From the NCBI GenBank assembly GCA_011037195.1, contig JAAEAF010014913.1, forward strand, positions 1 to 64,000: a DNA stretch of 64,000 nucleotides, in the 5' to 3' direction. The notes under the pieces are model-generated. The model worked only from the letters and a program-made list of their open reading frames with translations. It was not told the DNA's origin and ran no database searches. Origin of the DNA: Triatoma infestans (taxonomy: Eukaryota > Arthropoda > Insecta > Hemiptera > Reduviidae). Positions 1-12,293 of the stretch are shown one piece after another. Numbering within the stretch: the first letter of the stretch is position 1; each line of letters starts with the position of its first letter. A program made the position numbers and the translations under genes.

Positions 1-2715
1 AAAAGATCCAGAAATTTGTAAAATGAATTACTTAATTTTATTACATATTAGTAGTGTGGTTTGATAATATGTATTTTCGAAGTTATACCTACATGCATTT
101 AATCCATAAACTCTTCAATCAGTATATCAGTTAATAACTTCTAAGTTGTATTACTCATAAAAGTTTGCTTATTATGAAATCAAAGCCGTAAATAGACCTT
201 ACTTAAATGCTGTTAGTTTACAGATTAACAGAGTAGCAACAAAATGAATAAATAAATGTAACCATGACCTTTTTCAGAAGCCGAGCCTTAATAGGCGTAA
301 CTTTATTCAACCCATATTATATAGCTTAGATTAAAAAACAAAATATATTCCCTGTAATTATGGATGATTTGTTGTAGCAATCCACTCCTTCATAAGGAAA
401 TTCTTTGTTTGAATTTTCTTTTTGGATTATATCAAGGTCAGTTCCAAATTTAAAAACAAATTGTCGCTAGCAATTATAGCTTTATTAGGTTTTCAAATGT
501 AAATAAACCAAAAGAGAATAATAAATTAATTACAAACTCTTTGTTTTTAAATTTGTAACTGCCCAAATTGGACGCTTCTATAATTATCAACATTGTGAAA
601 CAAATAATAAATTTATCTTTAAAAGTACTAGTAAAAATTAAATTTGACATAATAATAAACATCGCCTAAATATTATCTTAAATATAAATAAGCCGACATA
701 TAATTAGACAAAAGGTTCTGCCTTCTGGGGCTGGTTTGCTCATGGGGTAATTGTAGGTTCAATAGTTATCTGTTCCTCTTCGGGTGCTAGCAAACATGCT
801 AACAAGTTGGTAGGTACTGCCATGAATCAGAAAAGACACTTTGTGCTTGTCTTGTGAGTCTGGGAAGACCTGGGGCTGCACTGAGGTTTGCCGTTCTTGG
901 AAAGAACAAAACCTGAGCCAACTTGTTAGAAGAAAAGGTAACTAGGAGAGAGACAGCGGCATCTCTGGACAGACGGCGCAACTACACTAGAGAGCGGCTT
1001 CTCTCGACGGAAGAAGAAAACAACCGGGAACATCTAAATGATTTTAAGGTGACTTGAGTCACCTTAAGATGATTTAAGTCACCTGGTTAATTATAAAAGC
1101 AATTTAATTAAATCATATGGTAGTTTTGAAGTTTAAAGGTGAAGCAAAAAAATAATAATAAAACGCACAGTTCTAATTTCCATTTCGGATGATAATTTAA
1201 ACGCGCACGGTTTTTTTTGGGTGTTTTCTAAAAATAAACTTGTTGAGGACCGAGCATTGCTTTTTCTCTTTTACCTGGACCAGGCCCGTCTCCACTGAGT
1301 TTGTCGGAGCAGCCACAGACTTTTCTTTAGACGTAACAACCTCGTCCGTCGTTTCCGTTCTGTTCAGTCTTGTTACAGCTAAGAATTGTGTAGTCTGGTG
1401 TAGGAGGTGTCACAATAGAACCATCAGACGAATCTAATCTATTAAATTATTTAGAAGAGTAGACTGTGTACATATTGAATGAGTTTTCTAAGTTTTCATT
1501 AAAGTTGGGACACAAAATACCACTAAATTCTTTCATTTAAAATTTAGTTTTTATTTAAGTTCTGGGGATTTGGAGCGTTAGATTCCATACTTACTACTTA
1601 CTACATTTAGTAAAAGTAAAGTAATGCCTATTTTTTCAGACGGGCTAAACGTCCAACTTTCAAATTAGGTGTCGTGTACGGGCTGAAGCACCTACTTTAC
1701 CATTAACATTTGTTAAACGAATATATTTATTGTACGAATTTAAACGATTTATTATATAATATTTAGCAAAGTTATACGCAGGATTCGGATTGGGAACCTC
1801 CCAGTTGTAGTCTATGCTTCACTATGCCTGCCTCTTACTACATTTAGTATGTACTCACTTTTTAAGAAACTCTGTGAACCAGAAACAAATAAAAAAAATG
1901 TCCTGTGAGTGTTTCACATCAGATTTTCATTTCTAATTCTCCCCCCTCCCGAACAAAATAAAAACAATTTTAAGAAATAATTTTTTAAGAAAAAATAAAA
2001 TAAAAGATGTATCAATAAAAAAAAAAAATAATGTACACAGAAAAAATTGTTTATTTTAGCACGACTTAGTGACATTAATTTTGTATACAGATTATTATCT
2101 AAGTTATGGAGAAAATTAACTATAATAATGTGAAGGTAATTTAGGAAGTCTGGTCCATTACATTAGATAAGAAATGAACGTAAGGACTGCGGTGGTAAAA
2201 CACCGCAGAATGTCATGCATAATTTGCAAAGAAAAAAAAAAATGAAAATGGATAACATGAGAGAGTTAAAGATAGAGAAGGACAAAAGTAAAGTCATGCG
2301 CGATAGAATAGTGAGGCGGTACTGTGGGGGCGGCAAAATGTGTTCTGCTTGTTTGTTTGTTATAGAAGACAGTTAAAGTTATTCAGTTAGACGTAAGAGT
2401 TAAGGCCAGGATGAGAAATGAGAGGTCCATGGTCACGTGGTACGAGAAAGAGGAGCATGGTGCAAGAAGGTCTATTCCAAATTGGAGCTCAAGCTTACCA
2501 TATACTAGTCAGGGAGCCTGGGGGACCAGCGTTAGGATTACCAACAGCTGAACAACGACCTGTCAAACCGCAAGATCAGAGACCATTACTTCTCCTTATA
2601 CCGACCCATCAACCTAGAACCGTCAGTAATATTTGTTTATCTTTTATTTATGAATTTCTGCGCTCTTCCCATTGCTGTACTTTTTGGGAGATGAACTTTA
2701 CAGGCTTATCTGAAC
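1..2715. other. Intergenic, AT-rich, no gene recognised
   Basis: I see no supportable gene here. Short open frames at 1240-1437 and 2418-2747 match no family I recognise. The stretches 720-1020 and 2280-2640 are visibly less AT-rich than their surroundings and may be old repeat fragments. A reverse-strand block near 1770-1850 has a weak tRNA-like B-box resemblance but no convincing A box. A short piece at 1901-1930 resembles the right end of repeat family A. Confidence 0.5.
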
Positions 2716-2724
2716 ATTATAGGC

Positions 2725-2951
2725 ATTATCCGAGATATTTTCCATGATATCCTGCTTCTTTTTGCGGTCATCGACCGATTTCAGGGGTTCGCCCATCATC
2801 AGGATGTTTCGTCAAAACAGTGTGATAACACAGATTTGCACAGAGCAAATTTAGTTGATACACTCTAAACCGGTCGATGACCATAAAAAGAAGCATGATA
2901 TTACGGAAAATATCTCTGATGTTTTCCAGCTATGCGGACCCAACCACAACA
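2725..2951. mobile_element. Palindromic Penelope-derived insertion with perfect 9-bp TSD
   Basis: This is a 227-bp palindromic insertion flanked by the direct repeat attataggc at 2716-2724 and 2952-2960. The arms are inverted copies of the terminal-repeat sequence of the Penelope-like element at 31672-34798. The left arm reads ...gcggtcatcgaccgatttc..., and the right arm carries ...accggtcgatgacc.... The left arm on the - strand contains a full hammerhead-like core (2769-2806). The right arm keeps only the 3' half of the motif. There is no coding sequence. The perfect target duplication shows it inserted as a unit. Calling it Penelope-derived rests on identity with the GIY-YIG-bearing copy. 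Confidence 0.82.
2769..2806 (-). ncRNA. Hammerhead-like ribozyme motif (Penelope type)
   Basis: Read on the - strand, the motif has CATC (helix I), the canonical core CTGATGA, a short GGG/CCC helix II, GAAA, then TCGGTC and GATG, which pairs back to CATC. This is the hammerhead order CUGANGA - helix II - GAAA - helix III - NUH - helix I. One extra T sits between the core and helix II, as in the other copies here. Helix III (ATCGGT) is an imperfect form of the palindromic ACCGGT. Activity is unknown. Confidence 0.55.
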
Positions 2952-3289
2952 ATTATAGGCTGACACTTCTGCATACACTAGTTATACGAATAACATTAAA
3001 TAAAGCTGCGAGATACTCAAACATAAACATAAGCTCATGTTAAATACAGTAATACCACTAGTACATACTGTTCCTTTCTTTAATTTCCCACAAAAAACGA
3101 TTACTTTTTTCTCAAAAAACAAAGATTCTAATACATTTATTCTTACTTGACTTATGCTGGCTTCATCACAGGCCGTCCGTATTGTTTATTGTTACTGAAG
3201 TTTAAATGATTGTAATATCATTTCAAAATAACAACCATCTAGCACATTTATTGAAAGCTTCTGATATTGTTTTTTTTCATTACTTTCCT

Positions 3290-3850
3290 TGACAAATATT
3301 TCGAAATTGGGTTTTCTTCGGAAATACATGTTACTGAAGTATAAAGAAAATGTTTCTTTTTGCGAATGGTATGTGTGTAATAACAAAACATTTCAAAAAA
3401 AGAAATATCAAGAAAGTTTAAACTCAATACGCCGTTTAAATATCACCACCGCATCTAATATAAAGGTTTCGATGAAAATCCACCAACCGAAATAGACTTT
3501 ACACAATTTGTTTTTATTTTGTCGCGATCTTTTCAAAAACTGGTCCAATAATTTTCTTTAAACTTGTATAATATCTTGGCGTATAAAACTATCACTTTTA
3601 TTTGAAACCTTTTCCTCAGGAAAGTACTCAGTAAAAATCTTTCGAGGGTTCTAAGAAGCTACAACATTTGGCTTTCTTCTAGAATGCTGTTCCAACATAA
3701 TACTAAGATATATATGTATTTCTAGAAATAAAAGTCTGATGAATAGTGGTAAGCTGAAGTGTGATTATAGAGAATAGATTTCTGTTTTGGAGGGGGATTT
3801 TCTCGAAAAGGACTCTTACCAATTTTCTTAAACTTAGAATAATTACTGAA
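3290..3850 (+). repeat. Diverged copy of repeat family A
   Basis: Order and wording match the family A consensus seen at 13965-14914: a 'tttcttcggaaatac' block, 'gtttaaatatcaccac', 'tcgcgatcttttcaaaaactgg', 'ttttctttaaacttg', 'cttttatttgaaac' and 'ctcaggaaa'. Many substitutions and indels make it old. Small open frames inside it (3289-3495 + and 3192-3386 -) are not genes. Confidence 0.55.
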
Positions 3851-3885
3851 CAGATATGCCCGCAATGATTATCTATTGCTTAATT

Positions 3886-4295
3886 TGGGAATAGCGATCA
3901 CATAGGTTTCCATAACTCAGTACTCCATGCACTTGTCAGAACAGTAAACACTTAAGAAAATCGAAGTACACTTAAACTGCATTCACTCTACCCTTTACAG
4001 ACAAGAACAAACCACTACACAAGCTAGGGTCTCCATCCCTAGATAACTGGCGTAAGCCAAGGAAGAATGGATCAGCTCAGTGGTAGCGCGCTGGTCTAGC
4101 AACGCGGAGTTCCCAGGTCGAATACATCCGTCCCCTTAGATTTTCTCTTTTTAGGAGCCTCCAACAGCTCACTGTGCGGTGATGGTCAGTGTTATCTGTA
4201 GCTAGAGAACACTGCTATGAGGTCGGCAATGCACTGAGAAGGCTCCAGGGGGCACAATAGATCTTTCAGGTCGTAGTGCAATAATCCTCTATAAC
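3886..4295 (+). repeat. Long tRNA-related SINE, copy 1
   Basis: An internal tRNA-like region carries an A box (about 4071-4086, 'atcagctcagtggtag') and a degenerate B box (about 4116-4126, 'ggtcgaataca'), spaced as in an RNA polymerase III promoter. About 180 bp lie upstream of the A box and about 170 bp downstream. The whole block recurs in inverse orientation at 22212-22598, and pieces recur at 26801-26874 and 27636-27690, which defines the element. A plain tRNA gene is excluded because the acceptor and anticodon arms do not fold as a tRNA. Confidence 0.78.
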
Positions 4296-7200
4296 AATCT
4301 ATTTAACAAATATAAACCTATCATTTTTACTAAAAATATTTGTTCACAAAAACTGGGGAACTGTGAGTTAGAGATGGATGAATTTTAACTGCTTTGTGTA
4401 AGGTGATGAGACAGAGGGTGCTGTCATTTAATTTATAATGTTGTTTAATCAAGCCTAACTAAATGTTAAGTAAAATTTCTATGTTTGAAGAAAATGTCTA
4501 TTCAATGTCTAATTAACCGTTAACATCAGCAGGTAATGGATTAATGCAATGCACTGAAATGATATTAGGTACAGAAGCCTTACCTATAAGCTCTCTCGGA
4601 ACTCCCCTGAAATATTCAAAACTTAAATAGTAGGTACTTTTTTAACGTTTGCGTGGAGTAACCAAGCCATCCAAAACCCCTCTGGTCCCCACTATAGCTA
4701 CCCTTCTCATTGCACTGTTGCAGTATTCTCATAATGGGCACAACGATCTGTAAAAAGGCTCTTAGAGCGAGAAAATTTAGCAACATGCTGCTCGTACCGT
4801 GAACTCCATATTTCAAGTGTAGCACGCTAATAATTTGGATTATAAATATTTATAAACATGTAGTATGCAGTGACGGCTCATGGATATATTGAGGGTGGAG
4901 GTTCACTAAAAAGCAATAAATCAAAATGTAACTTAGTTAAATAATGTTCCTTACATAATCAAGAAATTCGGAGTATTTCTTTAAAATTTGCATTGAAGTT
5001 TCATTAAGAACCTATCCTGAAATATTCTGTACAATAGGATAACACTGTATTTCACAATTTTCTTTCACAAAAAAAAAGAAATCGTACAAAGGAAACAAAC
5101 AATAAAAGAATATTTCTCCTCACACACATAGTCCCGATTATTTAATGTTGTTGTTTACCTAGACAAAAAGAATTCATCTTAGCCAGCTAGAGGTTTTCAC
5201 AAATCAACTTAAGAGAAACAGTTCATAATAAGAATGTATATTTAAACTAAGGCTTTTTCCATTGAGTTCACGTGCAATCGCCATTGTACCATATGATATG
5301 TATACTGTATGATGTATATCAATTTTAAGGGCAACCTTTAGATTTTTTTTCGAGAATGCCACGAATTTCTAAAAAAAAAAAACAACCACTTTGAAAAGTT
5401 GCACTTCTGAGTAAACAACGATTATCTTGGTGGTCGTTTTTTTTTTTTAATCATATTTAACTGACCTAATAGTTGATAGCATGTAGCACGCACAATATTT
5501 TGAAATTGCTCTTGAGAAAGAAATACGACGTCATTGCTTCCCCCAGAACCAACCCCCAATCAATTATTCTTAAACAAATTGTTTCATATAAAAGTTATAG
5601 GGGATTATATAAACGTAGGTGTATAATATATGTAATTTTAAATTTACGTTGGAGCCTCTTAAGAAAATCGCAAATACAAAACAAACAAAAAATAGCTAAC
5701 ATGAAACATACACACACACACACACACACAACTTTCACTTACTGTAGTTTACAAAATTGTAATTGACAAGTTTTATATTAGTATAACGCCGAATTTCGTG
5801 GATGTTTCTATGGAGAAAATCGCGAAAACTGCAACAAGAAAAACTGTTCAGTTAAACCCATCTCTCCGGTTTACTAATTTTCTTGAAAACTCAAAAGTTT
5901 AGCAATTTATTTATTTCTAATTAATTTTTTTTTTTAGATAGTTTTAGATAGTAGAATTGTACGATCACCTGTAGATAACTCTTTTTAGAGTAAAACATTT
6001 CTCAGTCAAATTCCCGCAATAACTTCACTACAATAATAAATGTGTACAAAATTAAAATAATTGAAGTTATTCTTTACAAACTTAAGGATTTACCAGACTA
6101 GAGGTTTAATGTTGAAATTTTCACCACTCATAAATTCTAATTTAATTTCATCTTGTACCATAATAAATCTAATACAGGGAATTTGTTATTACACACATTA
6201 TCTTAAAAGGGGTTATTAATCACAAATTTTGATTTGGAAGTTAATTATGATAACACGAGTTCCCAATATGTATGTATATTAGAAGTACTGATAACGTTCA
6301 ATAGCAAAAAACAGGTTAGGTTTAACATGACCAAAATTAGCTTCTTGGTCAATAAATAAGCACAGAGTATTGCAAAGCACAAAATTATTTCCACTACGAA
6401 CAATATTAACCAGCATCACTTTTCACTTAACATACAGTACTAAAATCTTTTCTTTTTTCAAGGGTGCCAACCTCGGGAATAAAAACATTCCCCGTAACTT
6501 AACAATATATATGAGTTCTCTACATATTATAATATAGGAGTTTTCCAAAAATAAGAACTAATTTAGTCGAGTTTGTCCAGTATTTTGAAATTATTGGACC
6601 TTAAATATTTAAAAAAAGAAAAAAAAATACTCGATCCATTTTGATTTGTTTTTATCTCTATAGTTTTTCCATTATCAGTTTAATTTTTCCAAATTACACC
6701 TTTTTTAAATTAATTTAATTTTATAAACTATTCTGTTAATGAAAAAAGTAAATATGCACGTCCAAAAAACACTTTATTTAACAGAGAAATGTACTCACTA
6801 AACTACATTCAATAAACTTTCTAATGATGTTTGAATAATCTTGATCGGTGTCGAAATAAGCTCGAAATAATCTCTTCTTTGGCCAATAAATAACGATATC
6901 TGAGATGTAGGTTTTTTTTTACTACAAATTATAGGTCTTAGTGACAGGCAATTAGTTCTGAAGCTATAGCATCCCTTATAATGTTACTAATTATTCAGAA
7001 AGATCTTCGTCCAAAGAAAACTAAGTGAAAATAAAAATGTGAATCGAAGATAATTTGAAAGATGAATATGAGTTTTATATATATACACAAAAAGAATTTC
7101 ATATATATAATGTTTCGCGTATAACTTCAAATATATATAACTGCTTTATAACAACAATTATTATAACAGATAATATTTGGTGATAAGTCAAATCTGCAGA

Positions 7201-9700
7201 ATATTTTTTAGCCAAATAGTACCACCCCTCCTATCTTTCCATGTAACTAAATAATCACTCCATCCCATACTCGGCCAAACGACTATGGATTGCTGAAAAT
7301 TCAATTACAACAATCTGAATGCATTGGGTGCATTACTTCCTTCTTACATTGATAGGTACTACTTACTCTATTAATCTAAACTTGCATATTAAAAAATTCG
7401 AACCAATCTTAATAGAAATTTTTGAACTTTTCATCCGAAATCTAGTTGTCTTTATTGTCTCTCCTACTACCCGCTCCTTGTCTCTTTATTATAATACCCT
7501 TACACCTAGATTCACTGCGTTTGTGATTTAGCACAATATGTATCTCCTCCCTCCTATCCTACCCCATGTCTTTTCTACTACCACATATCCAGGTAGTCCA
7601 CAAGACCACCGAAGAAGCCGTTGGTCTATCGTTGGCCCTATAATCGACCATATAATCTGCGTAGCTTCAAGACTTCATTGACATCATATAAATAGTCATA
7701 CCATTTTTTATTGTTAGCATGTAACAATTCGCCAAAAATCTAGGTTCTTTGGGGTGAGACTGTGTCTAAAATCGCCCCTATAAAATTGTAATAATTAAAA
7801 TAGTTTAGAATACAAATTCGCATATTTTTCTGTAGGAACAATAAGTAGCCTGTTGGCTTTATCAGTAGTTGTTCTTGAAATTCTAAACTAACACAGGAAT
7901 ACTAAAACTACACTGTCAAAATCCAAACTAGTAGCAAATTTACTTCAAATCCGATAATTTGCTAGTTGAGTTGCCTTTAATGCATTATAGAAGAAGGAAA
8001 AGTTTGTTAATATAGAAATTAGCATTTTTGTGAAAACACAAATATACAGTACTAAGCTCCTCCAGATTCCATAATACCAGTTTTGAAGGGGAAATGTTGA
8101 AATAAAAATGATAACTCTATACCATTAGATATCACACAAAAACCTAGACAAAAGAAAAACAATTAATAAAGGCTGGTTGAGGGATTTTATAATTCCCTCA
8201 TTTAGAGAACATTGATTACATTGTTTTATAATTAAACTCTATACATCTCATAGAATGAAATTAAGGAAACCTAGGGATCTAGCAATTCCCCAAAAAATAT
8301 GTATATACAAAAAATGGCCAATATTCTTTGCCCACAGTTTGGAGAATCGTTACTTTTTTTATTGCGTATGAAAACATAAGGTGCTAGAATCAATTAATAT
8401 GAAAACAATATATAATATAAAAAAATATATATATAAAACACCAGGAGAAGATAATAAAATAAATAAATAATAAAAATTATTAATTTCGTGCAAACTATAA
8501 TCAAGATTAGATTCTTGGGGTAGGTGGGCGGTATAAATATGAGGCTTGCGATTCAAACTAATTTTATTTTATTTAAAAAAAAAAAATGGCAATATCAACT
8601 ATATCAGATCGGTTGGTCGCGTGATCGCCCAAGGAGAAACAGAAAATTCTTGCTGCACGATATACTACTATTCGTAATGATATTGCAATTAAACGAATAT
8701 ATTTTATAGAACTGTAGTGACTGTCATATTCCATAAAAGATAACATTTAATATTTTATAGTTTTATTATAAAAAAAAAAAAAATCAATAATTATTTAAAT
8801 AATAGTTTAAAAACTGCTTGATTAAAATAAATGAATACTGCAAAATAATGTTTAAGAAATAAGTGAATAGTAAAAATTCAAATTTTAAATGTACAGCATA
8901 TTTTACATTAAACTGAGGTATATTCACTAGAAGGCCATACTATTAAAGTACACTGTTGACACAATGCAGCAGTACAAACAACGCCCGAAGCGTTTCTCTT
9001 GGATCCATTCATGTTACACCAGATATAACCAACTGCCAGAAAAAGTTAGTAAAAATAGTTTCTCTCTTTTGGATAAAATTAACAAGACTTTCTATTACAG
9101 TAGTTAATACAATTATAAAACTGATAGTTTCTGATAATCTTACAAATTTTTATTCATAACATATTCATTTTTATTCTAACATAAATATAGAGCCAGTGGG
9201 TTTACCTGTTGGAAAGCATCCATGCCAGGTTACTTGAATGTAGTTACATTGTAGTTCAAAAGACAGCGCCAATAACATGGAATAAAACCTAATAATATTT
9301 GAAATGTTATGTCAAAAATCCTTGTGAACTTCCCCCTATAATCTAAAAATAAAAAAATTTTGAATAATTATTTTACCATCAAGTTATGCGGTTTTGCTTT
9401 CACAGTACATAAAATACATACGTTTGAATAAGATCTCAAAAATAATATAACAGAAGTTTAAGCTTAATATTTCTATTGGATTCCGAAAATGATCCAATAC
9501 GATTTTTCTTTCCAGTAGTTCAACTTTTCAGTGAGTTTCCTGGACCTAAATATCTTGAATAGTCTTTCTTACAGCAGTTAATACTGCTGAATAGCCTCGC
9601 TCCAAAACAGCAATCATTATGGCTTTTTCTATTTTTTCCGGTAATTACTTCAATAATTTACTTTAAGCTTGGAATACTTAATATCTTTGTCAGTTATATT
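4296..9700. other. Intergenic, AT-rich, no gene recognised
   Basis: No gene is supportable across this stretch. It contains the (CA)n run near 5709-5729, a diverged reverse-orientation fragment of repeat family A at about 5790-6000, and many short AT-rich open frames without family resemblance. The region 7555-7700 is less AT-rich but has no recognisable coding or RNA content. Confidence 0.5.
5709..5729 (+). repeat. (CA)n microsatellite
   Basis: A simple CA dinucleotide run lies in intergenic DNA. Confidence 0.9.
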
Positions 9701-9719
9701 TATTGAAACTTTTTTCAAT

Positions 9720-9975
9720 GATAACTTCCTGCGGTCATCGATTCGGTTTCAATGTTCGCTCATAGTATGATATCAAACGTGCTCATGGCAAAATCAGTTT
9801 ACACATTCCAGTGTGTAAGCAGTGTAACTGATTTTGCAAGTGTAAGTCTATGATGTCGCACTGTTTATTAGTATACCCCAAATATGTGCGAAACTTGTCG
9901 ATGATCATAAAATGAGGCAGTTGATCATGCAGAAAATATCTGATGTTTTCCAGCAGTGCAGAACCACTATGACTC
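9720..9975. mobile_element. Heavily decayed Penelope-type palindrome
   Basis: The left part reads 'gcggtcatcgattcggtttc', an inverted copy of the Penelope terminal repeat. The right part reads 'cgaaacttgtcgatgatcat...ctgatgttttccagc', the forward copy. Between them are short mutually complementary stretches ('aaaatcagtttacac' and 'gtgtaactgattttg'). The hammerhead core has lost essential bases on both sides, so this is a relic. No target duplication could be found. Confidence 0.6.
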
Positions 9976-10188
9976 AGTAAATTATTACTTGAGTCCATTT
10001 TTCAGGTAATATAATTCAGAATGTAATACTTTCTTCTACATGTCTAACGTAAGTTTTGTTCAATTTGAACAAAATTCATCACCTAGAATTTGAAAATCAC
10101 AGTAAAAGAAAGTCACATGAATGTTGCGAACAGTTTATTTGTGATACACTTTTTATTTGTGATATTATATTGTGGTATTTACAGCCGC

Positions 10189-10552
10189 ACGAGGTTGAGC
10201 AATAACAGGACTGTGATGCTCTTAGATAACCAAGCCCGCACAAGCGCTACACTGAAGGAATCAGCGTGTACTTCCCTGGCCGAAAGGCCTGACGGACCCG
10301 CTGAACCTCCTTCGTGCTAGGAATTGGGATTTGCAATTGTTCCCAATGAACGTGGAATTCCCAGTAAGCGCGCGTCATAAGCTCTTGTTGATTACGTCCC
10401 TGCCTTTTGTACGGTACACCGCCCATCACTACTACCGATTGATTTAGTGAGGTCTTCGGACTGGCGGTTAATCTTTATCAATTTGTTGGTATTGATGTAC
10501 GCAGGAAAGATGACCAAACTTGATCATTTAGAGGAAGTAAAAGTCGTAACAA
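10189..10552 (+). pseudogene. Truncated, diverged 18S rRNA (3' end) pseudogene
   Basis: The sequence follows the 3' third of nuclear small-subunit rRNA: 'gagcaataacagg', 'ctacactgaaggaatcagcg', 'gaacctccttcgtgctagg', 'gaattcccagtaagcgcg', 'gtacaccgcccatc', 'agatgaccaaacttgatcat' and 'gaggaagtaaaagtcgtaac'. It stops at 'gtaacaa', before the conserved GGTTTCCGTAGGTGAACC end, and it lacks the rest of 18S and any ITS. Internal indels (for example after the ACCGCCC block and in the helix 44 region) show it is not functional. It is an isolated rDNA fragment outside an rDNA array. It may have been moved by a template-switching retroelement or by DNA repair. Confidence 0.88.
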
Positions 10553-10559
10553 CGACGAA

Positions 10560-11075
10560 ATAAAGAATTGTGACCTTCAAATTTTCAAAACTGAGTATCT
10601 ACTGAGAATATTTTTTTTGAGGCCTTCTGGACCCGAAAAATGTTTTTAGCCAATAGTCTATCTCTTGCAAATTCCCTTTCTCTCTTTGTACACCCACCTT
10701 GGTTCGAACATGTTCGATCAAAACCCGACAACCGAAGTGCGGGCGGATACGCTGAATGATTTTTTTTTTTTTCAGTTTTTTGCTGTTTCTCTGAAAACGC
10801 ATTATTTTCCACGAACGGCCTTGATTGTTTTTTTCCTGTTAATGTTGAAAGAGGAAGTATTAAGAAAGTGTCAAAATGTCGATATCCGGTCTTTTCACCG
10901 GAAATACTTGTTTTGAAGACCCTTGGTTTTTAGAAATTGGTCTAAATGTATGCGTATGTATTGCTGTGTGTGTATGTGTGTAACTGTGTTTTTGTGCAGC
11001 ATAACTCAAAAACGGAAAACCACAAAAAGTTCGAACTTTTATTTATTTATTTAAAAGATGAGGTTTCTTTGGAAA
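10560..11075 (+). repeat. Two abutting 5' fragments of repeat family A
   Basis: A first fragment around 10560-10660 has the 'gaggccttctggacccgaaaaatg' block. A second at about 10826-11075 has 'gaggaagtatt', 'tcgatatccggtcttttcaccggaaatac', the TG-rich stretch and 'cagcataactcaaaaacgg'. Both are the left part of family A. The open frames at 10585-10916 are by-products of these repeats. Confidence 0.6.
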
Positions 11076-11128
11076 GGATAGAGGATATAGAGTCTGGAAC
11101 GTGACAATCAGGTCTAACCTCGAAGTAA

Positions 11129-11390
11129 CGCCCCCTTAGAAGTAACAGAGCCCCGAGTACGCTAAGATGGCTGGGTCACATACTGCGTATGGAACTAAGC
11201 CGCACTGCCAGTTCTTTACCGCACTAGAGTTGAGGGCAATCGAGGAAGAGAAAGAACAAAATTGAAATGGGAAGACGCGGTGAAAGTGGCGTTTACCAAG
11301 AGAAGGCTAGACTGGAGCGAACGGCAAGAAATCGTACAGGTCAGGGACAGTTGGAAGAAGCTCTACAAAGCACCACCTCACACTAATTAG
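11129..11390 (+). mobile_element. 3' coding tail of an RTE-like non-LTR retrotransposon
   Basis: Frame from 11129 reads through LRWLGHILRM, a phrase typical of the C-terminal region of RTE-like and related LINE ORF2 proteins, then hits a stop. In a shifted frame, RGRERTKLKWEDAVK...DWSERQEIVQVRDSWKKL continues the same C-terminal domain to a TAG near 11387. There is no RT palm domain. It is a 5'-truncated, frame-broken remnant. Confidence 0.75.
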
Positions 11391-12143
11391 TCGGTAGAAC
11401 AGGCTAGACTATGTTTGATGATGCATGTTTGTGCAATATAACATATTACATAGATGGTTACAAAATTATAACTAAACCTATTAGTTTGTTCAGTTCTGTT
11501 ACAGGTCTGTTTTTGTTCAAATCAAGACTGTTTATGTACTGTAGGAAATGTTTGTGGTTAGTCGATCAGTTTCGTTTTGTTTCACCAGTTAGTGATATAT
11601 AATTTCGTTCAGTTTTACACTTTTTGTTTCAAATATTGGACAATCAAATATTATATGTTCAAAAGTTTATACACACAGAACCGCCATAAGAACATTTATT
11701 GTATGCTGAATCTGTTTAATTAATTTTTCTGTTCATCCGTATTCGATCAAGATTTGGCTTAGTTTGCTGTAGATTTGTTACAATTGGTCCAGTGTCACTA
11801 TCCAATGGCTTTATTGTGTTGGTCCATAAATCATATTTTATGTGTGCTAAAGATATCATCTTGGTATTGAGGGATTAAAATATCATCTTGAGAAAGATAC
11901 CTCTCTTGCTAGGAAGTCCGCAACCTCATTTCTCTTCATCCGCAAACATGCCATTACCCATTCTTCAAACAACTTTTACTCTTTCAGAGGAAAATTCACT
12001 TTAAGAGGTTTTGGGGGGAAGGGTAACGTTTGGCTTTCCTCTAAAGTTCTATTTCCGTATATCACTCTGTCAACTATATAGTATTAATATGGATTAGATG
12101 TGATGCACAAATTTTTAGCGCCATTTTTGTTTGGCACAAAAAA
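11391..12143. other. Intergenic with a family A fragment
   Basis: No gene recognised. About 11985-12115 carries the 'aggaaaattcact...ggttttggggggaaggg...tttcctctaaagt' block, a fragment of repeat family A in + orientation. Confidence 0.5.
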
Positions 12144-12293
12144 GTCAGTGGTGTGCTAGAAACCATTTCGCCCATATTGCAATGAGCGTCTTCAGAGTCG
12201 TTACACCTTGAAAAGTAATGAAGCAAGGCATAACGACCTTGAAGAGGCGCACTACAATATGGGTGAAACGTCTGTTTTTTAACAAACCACTGA
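12144..12293. mobile_element. Palindrome with hammerhead-like core, distinct Penelope-like lineage
   Basis: Two imperfect inverted arms (about 12144-12207 and 12229-12293) share 'gtcagtggt', 'cccatattg' and 'tcttca' blocks in opposite orientation. The left arm on the - strand reads CTGAAGA, a GCTC/GGGC helix around an AT-rich loop, then GAAA. The right arm keeps 'ttgaaga...ggtgaaacg'. The layout equals the palindromic Penelope copies elsewhere in the window, but the sequence differs, which suggests a second, older lineage. No coding region is present. Confidence 0.55.

Noticed and set aside
2418..2747. 109-codon + strand open frame in a less AT-rich block
   Set aside because: It runs into the Penelope palindrome at 2725 and matches no family I recognise. 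The composition alone is not evidence.
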